Positions 1-6,728 of a stretch of 64,000 bases of DNA are shown piece by piece. Numbering within the stretch: position 1 is the first letter of the stretch; each line of letters opens with the position of its first letter. The DNA is from an uncultured Psychroserpens sp. (lineage in GTDB: Bacteria > Bacteroidota > Bacteroidia > Flavobacteriales > Flavobacteriaceae), in NCBI GenBank assembly GCA_947488655.1, contig CANKZZ010000004.1:372001-436000 (forward strand), given 5' to 3'. The notes under the pieces were generated by a model, which worked only from the letters and a program-made list of their open reading frames with translations, was not told where the DNA came from and ran no database searches. Made by a program: the position numbers and the translations under genes.

Positions 1-131
1 AAAATCTGGCTATGGGTTATTTAATAGTGGGTGTTATCTATTTAATACTATCAATTATAGTTTATTTAATAAGAGGAAAAATTGATATTAAAGTTATTAC
101 ATCTGTATCCGATAAATTTTTTGACCAATAA
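1..131 (+). CDS. C-terminal end of a holin-like membrane protein (partial)
   Basis: The window opens inside a gene. Reading from base 3 gives 42 residues ending at TAA 129-131. About 21 of them form a strongly hydrophobic helix rich in Ile, Leu, Val and Tyr, followed by a short basic/polar tail. This resembles the last membrane segment of the small holin-superfamily proteins often found in Bacteroidota stress clusters, but the N-terminus is missing, so the family is an inference. The stop lies 2 bases before the next ATG, so the two genes are almost certainly cotranscribed. Confidence 0.5.
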   Translation, partial: NLAMGYLIVGVIYLILSIIVYLIRGKIDIKVITSVSDKFFDQ

Positions 132-133
132 TT

Positions 134-334
134 ATGAAACAATATAAGTCATTTAGTGAAATAGAATTTGATCTTAAGAGGCTAAATCTTGAGCGACAAA
201 TAGCTTTTGAAGAATTAAAAGGAATAAAGGGAGAATATGCAGAAAGTTTAAAACCAGCTAACTGGTTACAAACAGCCTTTAAATATGTCTTTAAAATTGG
301 ATCACTAATGCTGGTTAAAAAAGCAGTTACGTAG
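134..334 (+). CDS. Small stress-cluster protein, DUF6327-like
   Basis: A 66-residue protein, charged and helical in its first 40 residues, with an amphipathic C-terminal segment (about 45-66) that could lie on or in the membrane. The pattern of a K/E-rich helix followed by a short Leu/Phe-rich tail fits the small DUF6327-type proteins that accompany holin-like and YtxH genes in flavobacteria. This is a resemblance only; no catalytic motif is visible. It follows the holin-like gene by 2 bases and is closed by a strong terminator at 361-389. Confidence 0.55.
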   Translation: MKQYKSFSEIEFDLKRLNLERQIAFEELKGIKGEYAESLKPANWLQTAFKYVFKIGSLMLVKKAVT

Positions 335-360
335 AAAGTAAGTTTAAATTAAAATATAAA

Positions 361-389
361 AATGTCTCGAATTTATCGAGACATTTTTT
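361..389 (+). terminator. Rho-independent terminator
   Basis: A near-perfect hairpin (AATGTCTCGA, loop, TCGAGACATT) runs straight into a T-rich tract. It closes the small operon that ends at 334. Confidence 0.85.
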
Positions 390-470
390 CTTTTATCAAA
401 TAAGGCAATGTCTAAATTGATTGAGCAAACTTAAAGCGATTTCCTACTGTATATTGCATAAAGAATAATG

Positions 471-487
471 AGAGTAATAATTACTCT
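471..487 (+). promoter_or_regulatory. 17-bp palindrome upstream of the acidic lipoprotein gene
   Basis: AGAGTAAT-A-ATTACTCT is an exact inverted repeat with a one-base centre, ending 29 bases before the ATG at 517. It has no T-tract, so it is unlikely to be a terminator. It could be an operator or a leader hairpin; the bound protein, if any, is unknown. Confidence 0.3.
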
Positions 488-516
488 TGAATGAAAATTA
501 AAACCAATTATAAGTT

Positions 517-1110
517 ATGAAAATTAGAACTATTACCCTAACCGTAGCAATGGCTGCATTATTATTTAATTGTAATGTAGACCAAAAAAAAGAAGCTGAG
601 TTACCATCTGTTGATGTAGATGTCGATGCAGAATCTGGTCAATTACCTACATTTGATGTAGATTGGGCAGATGTTAATGTAGGAACTACAACTAAAACTG
701 TTTCAGTACCCAAGGTGGTAATTGTGATGGAAGAAGAAGAAGTTGAGGTGCCATTTATTGATGTAGAAATGCCAGATGATAATGATGATACAGAAAGAGA
801 AGAGCGCAGTATTGTTATTGAAGCTGAAGTTACTGATAATGAGCACGAAATTAGTATCAAAGAAATTTGGGCAAGTAACAATAATTTATATGTGATTTCT
901 GAATTAATGGCTACAGACCAAACAATTGGAGATAAAAAAATGAGAGTCTCAGATCAAATTACTTTGAAAGCTAGAGATTTAAATGTAAAGCATTTTATTG
1001 TTGGAGAAAGACCAGATAGAGTTTTTAATACACAACACACATATGTTAAAAATATGGAAGCTTTAAAATCTAAAATAGAAGGTGATTATAAGGTTATTTA
1101 TAAAAAATAA
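517..1110 (+). CDS. Acidic lipoprotein of unknown function
   Basis: The 197-residue product starts with a lipoprotein signal (hydrophobic stretch, lipobox LLFNC, lipidated Cys19). Residues about 23-100 are very acidic and low in complexity, with repeated Val-Asp pairs, a run of glutamates near residue 72 and an Asp/Glu-rich patch near 88-95. The C-terminal 100 residues look like a small mixed fold containing a D-N-E-H-E motif. I do not recognise a family. A role as an outer-membrane-anchored, possibly cation-binding envelope protein is a guess from composition. It is monocistronic: a terminator lies upstream at 361-389 and downstream at 1142-1171. Confidence 0.75.
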   Translation: MKIRTITLTVAMAALLFNCNVDQKKEAELPSVDVDVDAESGQLPTFDVDWADVNVGTTTKTVSVPKVVIVMEEEEVEVPFIDVEMPDDNDDTEREERSIVIEAEVTDNEHEISIKEIWASNNNLYVISELMATDQTIGDKKMRVSDQITLKARDLNVKHFIVGERPDRVFNTQHTYVKNMEALKSKIEGDYKVIYKK

Positions 1111-1141
1111 TTCATTGTAATAATGATCACGTTTTAGTGTG

Positions 1142-1171
1142 AACCTCAGTCTTTTGGCTGAGGTTTTTTTT
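1142..1171 (+). terminator. Rho-independent terminator
   Basis: AACCTCAG, an 8-base loop and CTGAGGTT are followed by a run of T. It ends the acidic lipoprotein transcript. The convergent AraC gene stops 10 bases downstream. Confidence 0.85.
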
Positions 1172-1180
1172 GTTTAGTTG

Positions 1181-2224
1181 TTAGGCAGCAGAAACCTCTG
1201 TCATTAAATTGTTTAATGCATTTTTTCTATAGGCGTTTGGCGTGATGCCATATTTCTCTTTAAAAATTTTAGAAAAATAGCTTCGGCTTGTAAAACCAAT
1301 ACTATAAACTACTTGTGATACATTTAAATCTGCACTTCTCATTAGTTCTCTAGCAGCTTCTAGTCTAATGTGTCTAACAAATTCGGTAACCGTTCTTTTA
1401 TACAAAAATTTAAATCCTTCTTGTAATTTAGCCTGAGATAATCCAGTCTCTGCAGATAATTGCTCTAATGAATAATTAAAAGAAGGATCTTTTATAATTT
1501 TTGTACCAAATTTTCTAATATGTTTCAATTCTGTTTTAGATAAAGTGGTTGGTAACTGTACACCTCTTTGAAACTTATTATGCTGTTCTATATGCAATGA
1601 GAGTATATCGTATAATATAGATTCTATTTTTAAAATACGAACCATACCTTTAGACTTAATCTTTTTAAGTTTTTTGATATAATCAGACATTCGTAAATTT
1701 AAGGCACCATAATGAGCAAAACGGTTCTCGTGATCTGTATCTACAAAAACTTCGTGTAAACGATTGTTTAAAGAAGATACATTTGTTGTTCTCTTCTTTA
1801 AAAAATTCTTTCTAACAATTTGAATGCTTATAATTTCTAATTTTTTTTCCTTCGGAAAATGGATATAATTATAACCACCAGTCTTATTAGTATATATTAG
1901 TGAATGAAACTGTTCTACTAATTTCTCTTCATTATTGATACCAAATCTATGTTTAAAGTCTCCGTTATAGCTATAGATAAAACGTAACGGATTAAAATCA
2001 TTTGCTTTTATTTTTAAAATTACGTCTTGTGAAAATGTAATATCAAAACTTAGTAAATTAACTCCCCAATCAAAAGGAAGGTATTGAATTGAACCTTTTG
2101 CATATTCATTTTCAAAAACAAGTTTGTACTCATTAGATGTTTCGTTTAGATTGCCACCTAACACTTCTTGTATTTGACGCAAAGTATCTTTGGGACCATC
2201 TGCAACTATTTCAATCTCAATCAT
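1181..2224 (-). CDS. AraC-family transcriptional regulator (island copy 1)
   Basis: A 347-residue protein. The C-terminal ~100 residues (about 240-338) form an AraC/XylS double helix-turn-helix; the second HTH carries the diagnostic GFTSRSYFSKIFKEKYG...P..YR pattern. The first ~230 residues match no sensor domain I can name; they are mixed alpha/beta and contain no transmembrane segment. The same layout recurs in the genes at 6725-7825 and 8026-9060, so these are paralogues. The gene is convergent with the acidic lipoprotein gene. A TAnnTTTG-type box on the minus strand (2282-2275) lies about 50 bases before the ATG. It probably controls genes of this island; the ligand and the targets are unknown. 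Confidence 0.85.
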   Translation of the reverse strand: MIEIEIVADGPKDTLRQIQEVLGGNLNETSNEYKLVFENEYAKGSIQYLPFDWGVNLLSFDITFSQDVILKIKANDFNPLRFIYSYNGDFKHRFGINNEEKLVEQFHSLIYTNKTGGYNYIHFPKEKKLEIISIQIVRKNFLKKRTTNVSSLNNRLHEVFVDTDHENRFAHYGALNLRMSDYIKKLKKIKSKGMVRILKIESILYDILSLHIEQHNKFQRGVQLPTTLSKTELKHIRKFGTKIIKDPSFNYSLEQLSAETGLSQAKLQEGFKFLYKRTVTEFVRHIRLEAARELMRSADLNVSQVVYSIGFTSRSYFSKIFKEKYGITPNAYRKNALNNLMTEVSAA

Positions 2225-2364
2225 ATCAATGTAATTTATTAACTAATGCTAGTATAGATTATACGAGCAAAACACAAATTTAAGTCTAAAATACTCTTAA
2301 ATGTTAATATTTAAATTTATAATGAGTCGATTTTGGCAATAAAGTTAAAACAATTATTAATTGA

Positions 2365-2475
2365 GCACTCTTTTAAAACAAATGAAAGATACATTTGTTA
2401 CGGTAGTATACTTCATTTCTAATGAAGTAGGTTAGTTAGTAAGACTCAGTAATTTCTAAAATTACTGAGTTTTTT
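2365..2475 (+). ncRNA. Candidate small structured RNA, unit 1
   Basis: Three hairpins follow one another without any ORF: AACAAATG/CATTTGTT (2377-2399), TACTTCATT/AATGAAGTA (2409-2429, 9-bp stem, 3-base loop) and ACTCAGTAAT/ATTACTGAGT (2444-2470), the last followed by six T. A TTTG at 2332-2335 and a weak TATTAATTG at 2356-2364 could be its promoter. A terminator with no gene before it is the main reason to propose a small RNA of about 110 nt. An untranslated-leader role is the alternative. Confidence 0.4.
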
Positions 2476-2476
2476 A
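2444..2476 (+). terminator. Rho-independent terminator of unit 1
   Basis: ACTCAGTAAT and ATTACTGAGT pair perfectly and are extended by AT pairs, then T6. No protein gene precedes it on this strand for more than 1.3 kb. Confidence 0.75.
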
Positions 2477-2489
2477 TTTGCGTTAACAT

Positions 2490-2616
2490 ATCTATAGATA
2501 CAGCACTATAACTTTAGTGTTAAGTATTAATTTTATGGTGTTGTCATTTAACTGATGATTAGATGATAAGTTGATTGGTTAGATAGCCTCAGTGATATAA
2601 TCACTGAGGTTTTTTA
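2490..2616 (+). ncRNA. Candidate small structured RNA, unit 2
   Basis: A second unit with the same end design as unit 1: a GGTTAG-TAG-like lead-in, then a CTCAGT-type terminator hairpin. An AGCACTA/TAGTGTT hairpin lies at about 2501-2521. The terminator (2586-2616) ends 28 bases before the hemerythrin ATG. The hemerythrin transcript must therefore either start inside that gap or read through, which would make this unit a leader attenuator. Both readings are inference. Confidence 0.35.
2586..2616 (+). terminator. Rho-independent terminator or attenuator before the hemerythrin gene
   Basis: CCTCAGTGA and TCACTGAGG form a perfect 9-bp stem with a 5-base loop, followed by T6. It lies just upstream of the ATG at 2645. 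Confidence 0.75.
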
Positions 2617-2644
2617 ACAGAAATTTTAAAAAACACTACACACT

Positions 2645-3079
2645 ATGAATATATTTGAAGCAATAAGAGAAGATCACGACATCCAAAGAGATTTATTAGA
2701 TCAACTTGTTAAAACCTCAGGCGACACAAAACAACGTGACGAACTTTTTGAAAAATTAAAACAAGAATTAAAGATACATGCAGACGCAGAAGAGCGTCAT
2801 TACTATAAACCGTTAATAGACTCTGATTTGATGCAAGACAAAGCGCGTCATGGTATTGCAGAGCATCATGAAATTGATGAATTGGTAGAGAAATTAGAAG
2901 AGACAGACTACGACTCATCTGCCTGGTTAAAAATTGCAAAAGATTTAAAACATAAAGTAGAACATCATTTAGAAGATGAAGAGCATAAATTTTTTCAGTT
3001 ATCTGGTAAGGTATTAACCGATAATCAAAAAATAGAATTAGCAAAAAGTTATAATTCTTACATGTCATCTCATAGATAA
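2645..3079 (+). CDS. Hemerythrin HHE-domain protein
   Basis: The 144-residue all-helical protein has the HHE cation-binding pattern: His11 in an E-D-H-D motif, His45 with Glu49, His52, His74/75 and His107/108 followed by E-D-E-E-H. These residues would hold a di-iron site in a four-helix bundle that binds O2 or NO or acts in iron/ROS handling. There is no signal peptide, so it is cytoplasmic. The TopIB gene starts 2 bases after its stop, so the two are one transcription unit. Such proteins are common in general-stress clusters of this phylum. The exact ligand is not predictable. Confidence 0.9.
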   Translation: MNIFEAIREDHDIQRDLLDQLVKTSGDTKQRDELFEKLKQELKIHADAEERHYYKPLIDSDLMQDKARHGIAEHHEIDELVEKLEETDYDSSAWLKIAKDLKHKVEHHLEDEEHKFFQLSGKVLTDNQKIELAKSYNSYMSSHR

Positions 3080-3081
3080 AA

Positions 3082-4161
3082 ATGGCGCAGAGATTAACAG
3101 CATCATTACTTAAAAAAATTGATAGCAATCCAGAAGCTGCCATTGAAAAGCTAGATTTGGTGTATGTTAATGCTCATCAATTATCTATAGAAAGAAAGAG
3201 AAAAGGAGAGCGTTTTACATATATTAATAATGGTAAAACGATTTCTTTAACCAATCAATTAGAGAGAATAAACTCGTTGGTTATTCCGCCAGCGTGGAAT
3301 AATGTTAAAATCTCAGAACTTCCAAATGGTCATCTCCAAGCTACAGGTAGAGATGCAAAAAATAGAAAGCAGTATCGTTATCATCCAGTATGGAATAAAA
3401 TAAAAAACCAAACTAAGTTTTTTAAAATGGCAGAGTTTGGTACTGCGTTAATAGATATAAGAAATCAAGTCGAAAAAGATATTATTCAAAAAGATTGGAC
3501 CAAGACTAAAGTCTTGGCTTTAGTTATTAAGTTAATGGAGGAAACTCATATTAGGATTGGAAACGAACATTACGCTAAAAAAAATAAAACATACGGTTTA
3601 ACCACGCTTAGAAATAAGCACGTGCATTTATTTAAAGATCGACTTAAATTTGAATTTGTTGGAAAAAAAGGTAAAGCACACAGTATTACACTTAGAAATA
3701 AAAAACTGGTTAATCTAGTGAGTAAATGTGAAGAGCTTCCGGGTTGGGAGTTATTTCAATTTTATGATAAATTTGGTGAGAAGCATCATATTGATAGTAC
3801 AATGGTAAACGACTATCTAAAAGATATAACTGGTAAATCTTTTACTGCCAAAGATTTTAGAACATGGTCTGCAAGCGTCATATTTTTTGAAACGTTGATG
3901 ACTTACGATAGGCCAATTTCAGAAAAACAAATTAAAGACAATCTATTATCTGCTTTTGACGCAACAGCTCATGCGCTTGGTAATACGAGAAATGTGTGCA
4001 GAAAATATTATGTGCACCCGATAATTGTATCATCTTATGAAAATGATACACTACATGATATCTTTACTACCATAGAAACTTCACCAATAATTTCTACACA
4101 TTTAACACCTACAGAGAGCTCGGTTTTAGAGCTTATAAAAAGCTATAAACCCGTAATTTAG
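3082..4161 (+). CDS. Type IB DNA topoisomerase (poxvirus-like bacterial TopIB)
   Basis: This 359-residue enzyme relaxes supercoils through a 3'-phosphotyrosyl intermediate. The N-terminal ~85 residues match the small DNA-binding domain. The core shows RIGNE, GLTTLRNKHV and the DFRTW motif seen in Deinococcus-type enzymes. Near the C-terminus, LGN precedes the catalytic tyrosine in the KYYVHP motif (Tyr310, nine residues after Asn301), the spacing known for bacterial TopIB. Length and motifs are complete, so it should be active. It sits 2 bases after the hemerythrin gene, suggesting a stress-related rather than housekeeping role. Confidence 0.95.
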   Translation: MAQRLTASLLKKIDSNPEAAIEKLDLVYVNAHQLSIERKRKGERFTYINNGKTISLTNQLERINSLVIPPAWNNVKISELPNGHLQATGRDAKNRKQYRYHPVWNKIKNQTKFFKMAEFGTALIDIRNQVEKDIIQKDWTKTKVLALVIKLMEETHIRIGNEHYAKKNKTYGLTTLRNKHVHLFKDRLKFEFVGKKGKAHSITLRNKKLVNLVSKCEELPGWELFQFYDKFGEKHHIDSTMVNDYLKDITGKSFTAKDFRTWSASVIFFETLMTYDRPISEKQIKDNLLSAFDATAHALGNTRNVCRKYYVHPIIVSSYENDTLHDIFTTIETSPIISTHLTPTESSVLELIKSYKPVI

Positions 4162-4248
4162 TTAAAGTTTTACTAACGTTTGGATTGAGTTAAAACTTGA
4201 ACTAATAGAAGTAATTAACACTACTTATTAGATGTAATTTAGTAGTAT

Positions 4249-4288
4249 AATTAAAGTTAACAAATTAAAATTAAAGTTAACAAATTAA
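4249..4288 (+). repeat. Two tandem 20-bp direct repeats in a promoter region
   Basis: TTAAAGTTAACAAATTAA occurs at 4251-4268 and again at 4271-4288, a period of exactly 20 bp, about 55 bases before the ATG at 4344. AraC-type proteins typically bind direct half-sites spaced two helical turns apart, and three such regulators lie nearby. This may be an operator, but that is inference. Confidence 0.5.
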
Positions 4289-4343
4289 CTATGATGCAAA
4301 GCGATGGACATCAATAAATAAACTATCGTATAATTTAAAATAG

Positions 4344-4799
4344 ATGAAAATGAGTACTTACACAGAAGAAGTTGGAAAAAAATTAAACGATTTATTAGAA
4401 AAAACATATGATGCTGAAAAAGGATTTAAAAAAGCAGCAGAGAATGTTGAGCATTCTGCATTAAAATCGTATTTCAACCAAAAAGCACAAGAACGTTATG
4501 ACTTTGGTCATGAACTCAAAACCGAGTTAAGAGCCTTTAATCAAGAAGTTGATAAAGGAGGAAGCGTTACAGGAACCATGCATAGAGCTTGGATGGACGT
4601 AAAATCTTTATTCTCGGCAGATGATGAAGAATCAATGTTAGAAGAAGCAATTAGAGGAGAAAAAGCTTCTATTGATGAGTATGCTGATGTTTTAAACGAA
4701 ACTAGTTTACCATCATCAACACAATCAATTCTTGCTAATCAAAAAAGCAGAATTGAGAACGGGCTATCTAATATTAAAACATTAGAAGATTTAAGATAA
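4344..4799 (+). CDS. PA2169-family four-helix-bundle protein (DUF2383)
   Basis: A 151-residue all-helical cytoplasmic protein with the ferritin-like DUF2383 pattern: L-N-x-L-L-E near the start, AEKGFKKAAE in helix 1, and W-M-D-V-K-S plus an acidic EESMLEEAIRGE segment in the second half. Members are commonly found in stress and osmotic-shock clusters; biochemical function is not established. Two ATGs lie close together (codons 1 and 3) and either could be used. A tandem direct repeat lies upstream and a terminator follows at 4824-4850, so it is probably expressed on its own. Confidence 0.85.
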   Translation: MKMSTYTEEVGKKLNDLLEKTYDAEKGFKKAAENVEHSALKSYFNQKAQERYDFGHELKTELRAFNQEVDKGGSVTGTMHRAWMDVKSLFSADDEESMLEEAIRGEKASIDEYADVLNETSLPSSTQSILANQKSRIENGLSNIKTLEDLR

Positions 4800-4823
4800 T
4801 TAATAGCGCATAATTTTTAAGAT

Positions 4824-4850
4824 AAAGGCACCTTTTAGGTGTCTTTTTCT
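4824..4850 (+). terminator. Rho-independent terminator
   Basis: AAGGCACC, loop TTTTA and GGTGTCTT (one G-T pair), then a T-rich tail. It closes the DUF2383 gene. Confidence 0.7.
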
Positions 4851-4918
4851 ATAACAGACGTTTTTATATGTTATGAGTCAATCGAAAGGTGCAAATTTTG
4901 TTTACTTTAAATAAAAAA

Positions 4919-5632
4919 ATGTTTTACAAATTATCTAATACTTGTAAGCTAAAAGATATTGAGAAAGAATTTAAAACTGTTTTTAAATATCCACATTTGT
5001 ATGAGCCAAAAGCAATTATCAATGGGTTAGAAGAATCTAATTTACCTATTATTACTGCAGAAAATTCTAGTCGTGTAGATTTTGCTATTTGGGGATTATT
5101 ACCTCAAGATTATGAGGAGGAGTGGGAGACGTTTCAAGGCTATACAAATACATTAAATACCAATATTGATGATGTAAATTTAAAGCAAGGCATTTATTCT
5201 AAATCTCAAGACGAGAGACGTTGCTTAATTGTCGTCAATGGGTTTTTTACCTCAAAATTAATTAACGGTAAACTACAAACATTTCATGTACACCTAAAAA
5301 ATCATAAGCCATTTTGTATTGCTGGTATTTATAATATAGTTAATGATGGCTTTTTAACTTGTTCTCTTTTAGTTACTAATATTGGTTATACATTTAATAG
5401 TATACCTAATTTAGGAAAACAAAAACCCTTAATTTTTAAAAAGAAAGATCATGAAAAGTGGTTAGATCCAGAACTCGATTTTAAAGATTTACAATCTTTA
5501 ATTAAAACGCACGAGCGCTATGAGTTTCTATCTCATCCCATTAAAGAAGATTTTTATAACAATACTAAAATTTTTAAGCGTATTGTAAACAGTGATCAAT
5601 ATAATACAATTATGAAAGTCTCTAGAGATTAG
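4919..5632 (+). CDS. Degenerate SRAP-family (YedK/HMCES-like) protein lacking catalytic residues
   Basis: A 237-residue protein. Its fold signature is SRAP: an AIWGLLP motif, RRCLIVVNGFF, F-x-x-x-LKN..PF.IAGIY and KKDHEKWLDPELD. Active members crosslink to abasic sites in single-stranded DNA through Cys2, helped by a Glu after the GFF motif and a His in an I-H-N motif. Here the start is MFYKLSN (Phe2 for Cys2), GFF is followed by Thr-Ser (Thr111 for Glu), and the His position reads I-P-N (Pro163). All three are lost, so it should be unable to form the usual crosslink or remove its start Met. It may be a DNA-binding pseudoenzyme. ATG 4919 is chosen over GTG 4889 because it gives the family N-terminus. 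Confidence 0.8.
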   Translation: MFYKLSNTCKLKDIEKEFKTVFKYPHLYEPKAIINGLEESNLPIITAENSSRVDFAIWGLLPQDYEEEWETFQGYTNTLNTNIDDVNLKQGIYSKSQDERRCLIVVNGFFTSKLINGKLQTFHVHLKNHKPFCIAGIYNIVNDGFLTCSLLVTNIGYTFNSIPNLGKQKPLIFKKKDHEKWLDPELDFKDLQSLIKTHERYEFLSHPIKEDFYNNTKIFKRIVNSDQYNTIMKVSRD

Positions 5633-5747
5633 TAAATAAGTTAATGTTAACAGTATATGAGATAAGTAATTAGGTAGTTTATAGTGATATTTGTTATGTA
5701 CTAGATTGATAATCAGTTTAGTCATTAACCACTTAAAACCAAAAATT

Positions 5748-5909
5748 ATGTTACGTTGGACAATCATATTTATTATAATAGCAATTATTGCTGCAGTTCT
5801 AGGATTTGGAGGAATCGCAGGAGCATCGGCAGGAATAGCAAAAATTATCTTCTTTATTTTTATAGTGTTATTTATACTATCTTTATTAAAAGGAGTTATT
5901 AAAAAATAA
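5748..5909 (+). CDS. DUF1328 small membrane protein
   Basis: The 53-residue product begins at ATG 5748 (MLRWTIIF), not at the longer in-frame start. It shows the DUF1328/YtjA signature: MLRW, two hydrophobic helices, and [19 protein letters not shown] between them, ending in basic residues. It is an inner membrane protein of unknown function that is often induced by stress. It lies 31 bases before a small lipoprotein gene, and the two share the terminator at 6095-6122. Confidence 0.9.
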   Translation: MLRWTIIFIIIAIIAAVLGFGGIAGASAGIAKIIFFIFIVLFILSLLKGVIKK

Positions 5910-5940
5910 ATTAACCAATTATTAAATCAATTATCAATTA

Positions 5941-6078
5941 TGAAAAAATTAGCAAAACTATTTTTAGTATTATTTACAATTTCAACAGTTTTTACAAGCT
6001 GTAGAGAGACAACTGGAGATAAAGTTGAAGACGCTGTAGAAGATGTTGCAGATGATGTAGAAGATGCAGTAGATTAAT
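5941..6078 (+). CDS. 45-residue acidic lipoprotein
   Basis: A short gene with a clear lipoprotein signal: MKKLAKLF, a hydrophobic core and lipobox FTSC (Cys21). The mature part is only 25 residues, almost all Val, Glu, Asp and Ala in an amphipathic repeating V-E-D-A / V-A-D-D pattern that would form one acidic helix. Size and layout recall entericidin-like small lipoproteins, but sequence identity to them is not evident. It follows the DUF1328 gene closely and precedes a terminator, so it is part of that bicistron. Confidence 0.8.
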
Positions 6079-6094
6079 TTAAAAATATTAAAGA

Positions 6095-6122
6095 AAAAGC
6101 CTCAATAATGAGGCTTTTTTTA
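6095..6122 (+). terminator. Rho-independent terminator
   Basis: AAAAAGCCTCA, loop ATAA, TGAGGCTTTTT. It closes the DUF1328/lipoprotein unit. Confidence 0.9.
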
Positions 6123-6146
6123 TATCTAATAATTAACTTATAACTC

Positions 6147-6728
6147 ATGAAAACATTTTTAATAAACAACAAGAGAGCTATTTATGGAGGTTTAATTACC
6201 TTTTGCATAATAACGACAGGTGTATTTTTATTAGGTAATATTTCTGGGTACGAGGCAAAAAACTTGCTAGAAGCTTCCTTATCTGGTATAAATATGCTCT
6301 GTAATACCATCGTGTTAGCCTCTGCAACGATATTGGCATTGCTATTAACATTATTGGGTATTAGCTCTGGTACGAAATCTAAACTAAAAGATAGTCATTA
6401 TATAGAGGTTCTAAATATCGCAAAGATTGATACTATACTATTTATTGTTACGCTTATAATGTTTCAGTTATTTAATATTCCAATAACCGAGTCAAATGAG
6501 GTACCAACAGGTTGGTTTAGTATTATTTATTGGATTACGCTATTTATGTCATCTGTATTAAGTGGAGCAATGGTAGTTGTAATATTAATGTTATATAACA
6601 CTGTTACTAACATCATTTTAATCGTAGGTCTCAAACAAGATCATGAACTCATTTACAAAAAAGATGAGGTAGAAGAGCAAAAAGAAGATATAGAAAAAGA
6701 AGAAGGTACTAAATCTTCAAAAGATTAA
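6147..6728 (+). CDS. Four-helix integral membrane protein, unknown function
   Basis: A 193-residue protein with about four hydrophobic segments (roughly 13-33, 50-74, 93-111 and 122-160) and a highly charged cytoplasmic tail made almost only of Lys, Glu and Asp. I do not recognise a named family. It begins 25 bases after a terminator and ends convergently with the AraC gene: both stop codons lie inside the same TTAA at 6725-6728, a 4-base overlap. Its place in the stress island suggests an envelope role. Confidence 0.7.
   Translation: MKTFLINNKRAIYGGLITFCIITTGVFLLGNISGYEAKNLLEASLSGINMLCNTIVLASATILALLLTLLGISSGTKSKLKDSHYIEVLNIAKIDTILFIVTLIMFQLFNIPITESNEVPTGWFSIIYWITLFMSSVLSGAMVVVILMLYNTVTNIILIVGLKQDHELIYKKDEVEEQKEDIEKEEGTKSSKD

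Larger units (their letters stand above)
2225..2644. other. 420-bp gene-free region with hairpins
   Basis: This region lies between the divergent AraC and hemerythrin genes. The left end holds the AraC promoter (TAAATTTG read on the minus strand at 2282-2275). The rest, read on the plus strand, holds two hairpin-plus-terminator units (2365-2475 and 2490-2616), described separately as possible small RNAs. No open reading frame of convincing quality is present. Confidence 0.7.

Noticed and set aside
639-881. Minus-strand Ser/Thr/Ile-rich frame
   Set aside because: It is the shadow of the Asp/Glu/Val-rich codons of the acidic lipoprotein on the other strand.
2709-3143. Open frame of 144 codons on the minus strand opposite the hemerythrin gene
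   Set aside because: It mirrors the hemerythrin coding sequence, runs into topoisomerase and has no recognisable motif; the plus-strand gene explains the region.
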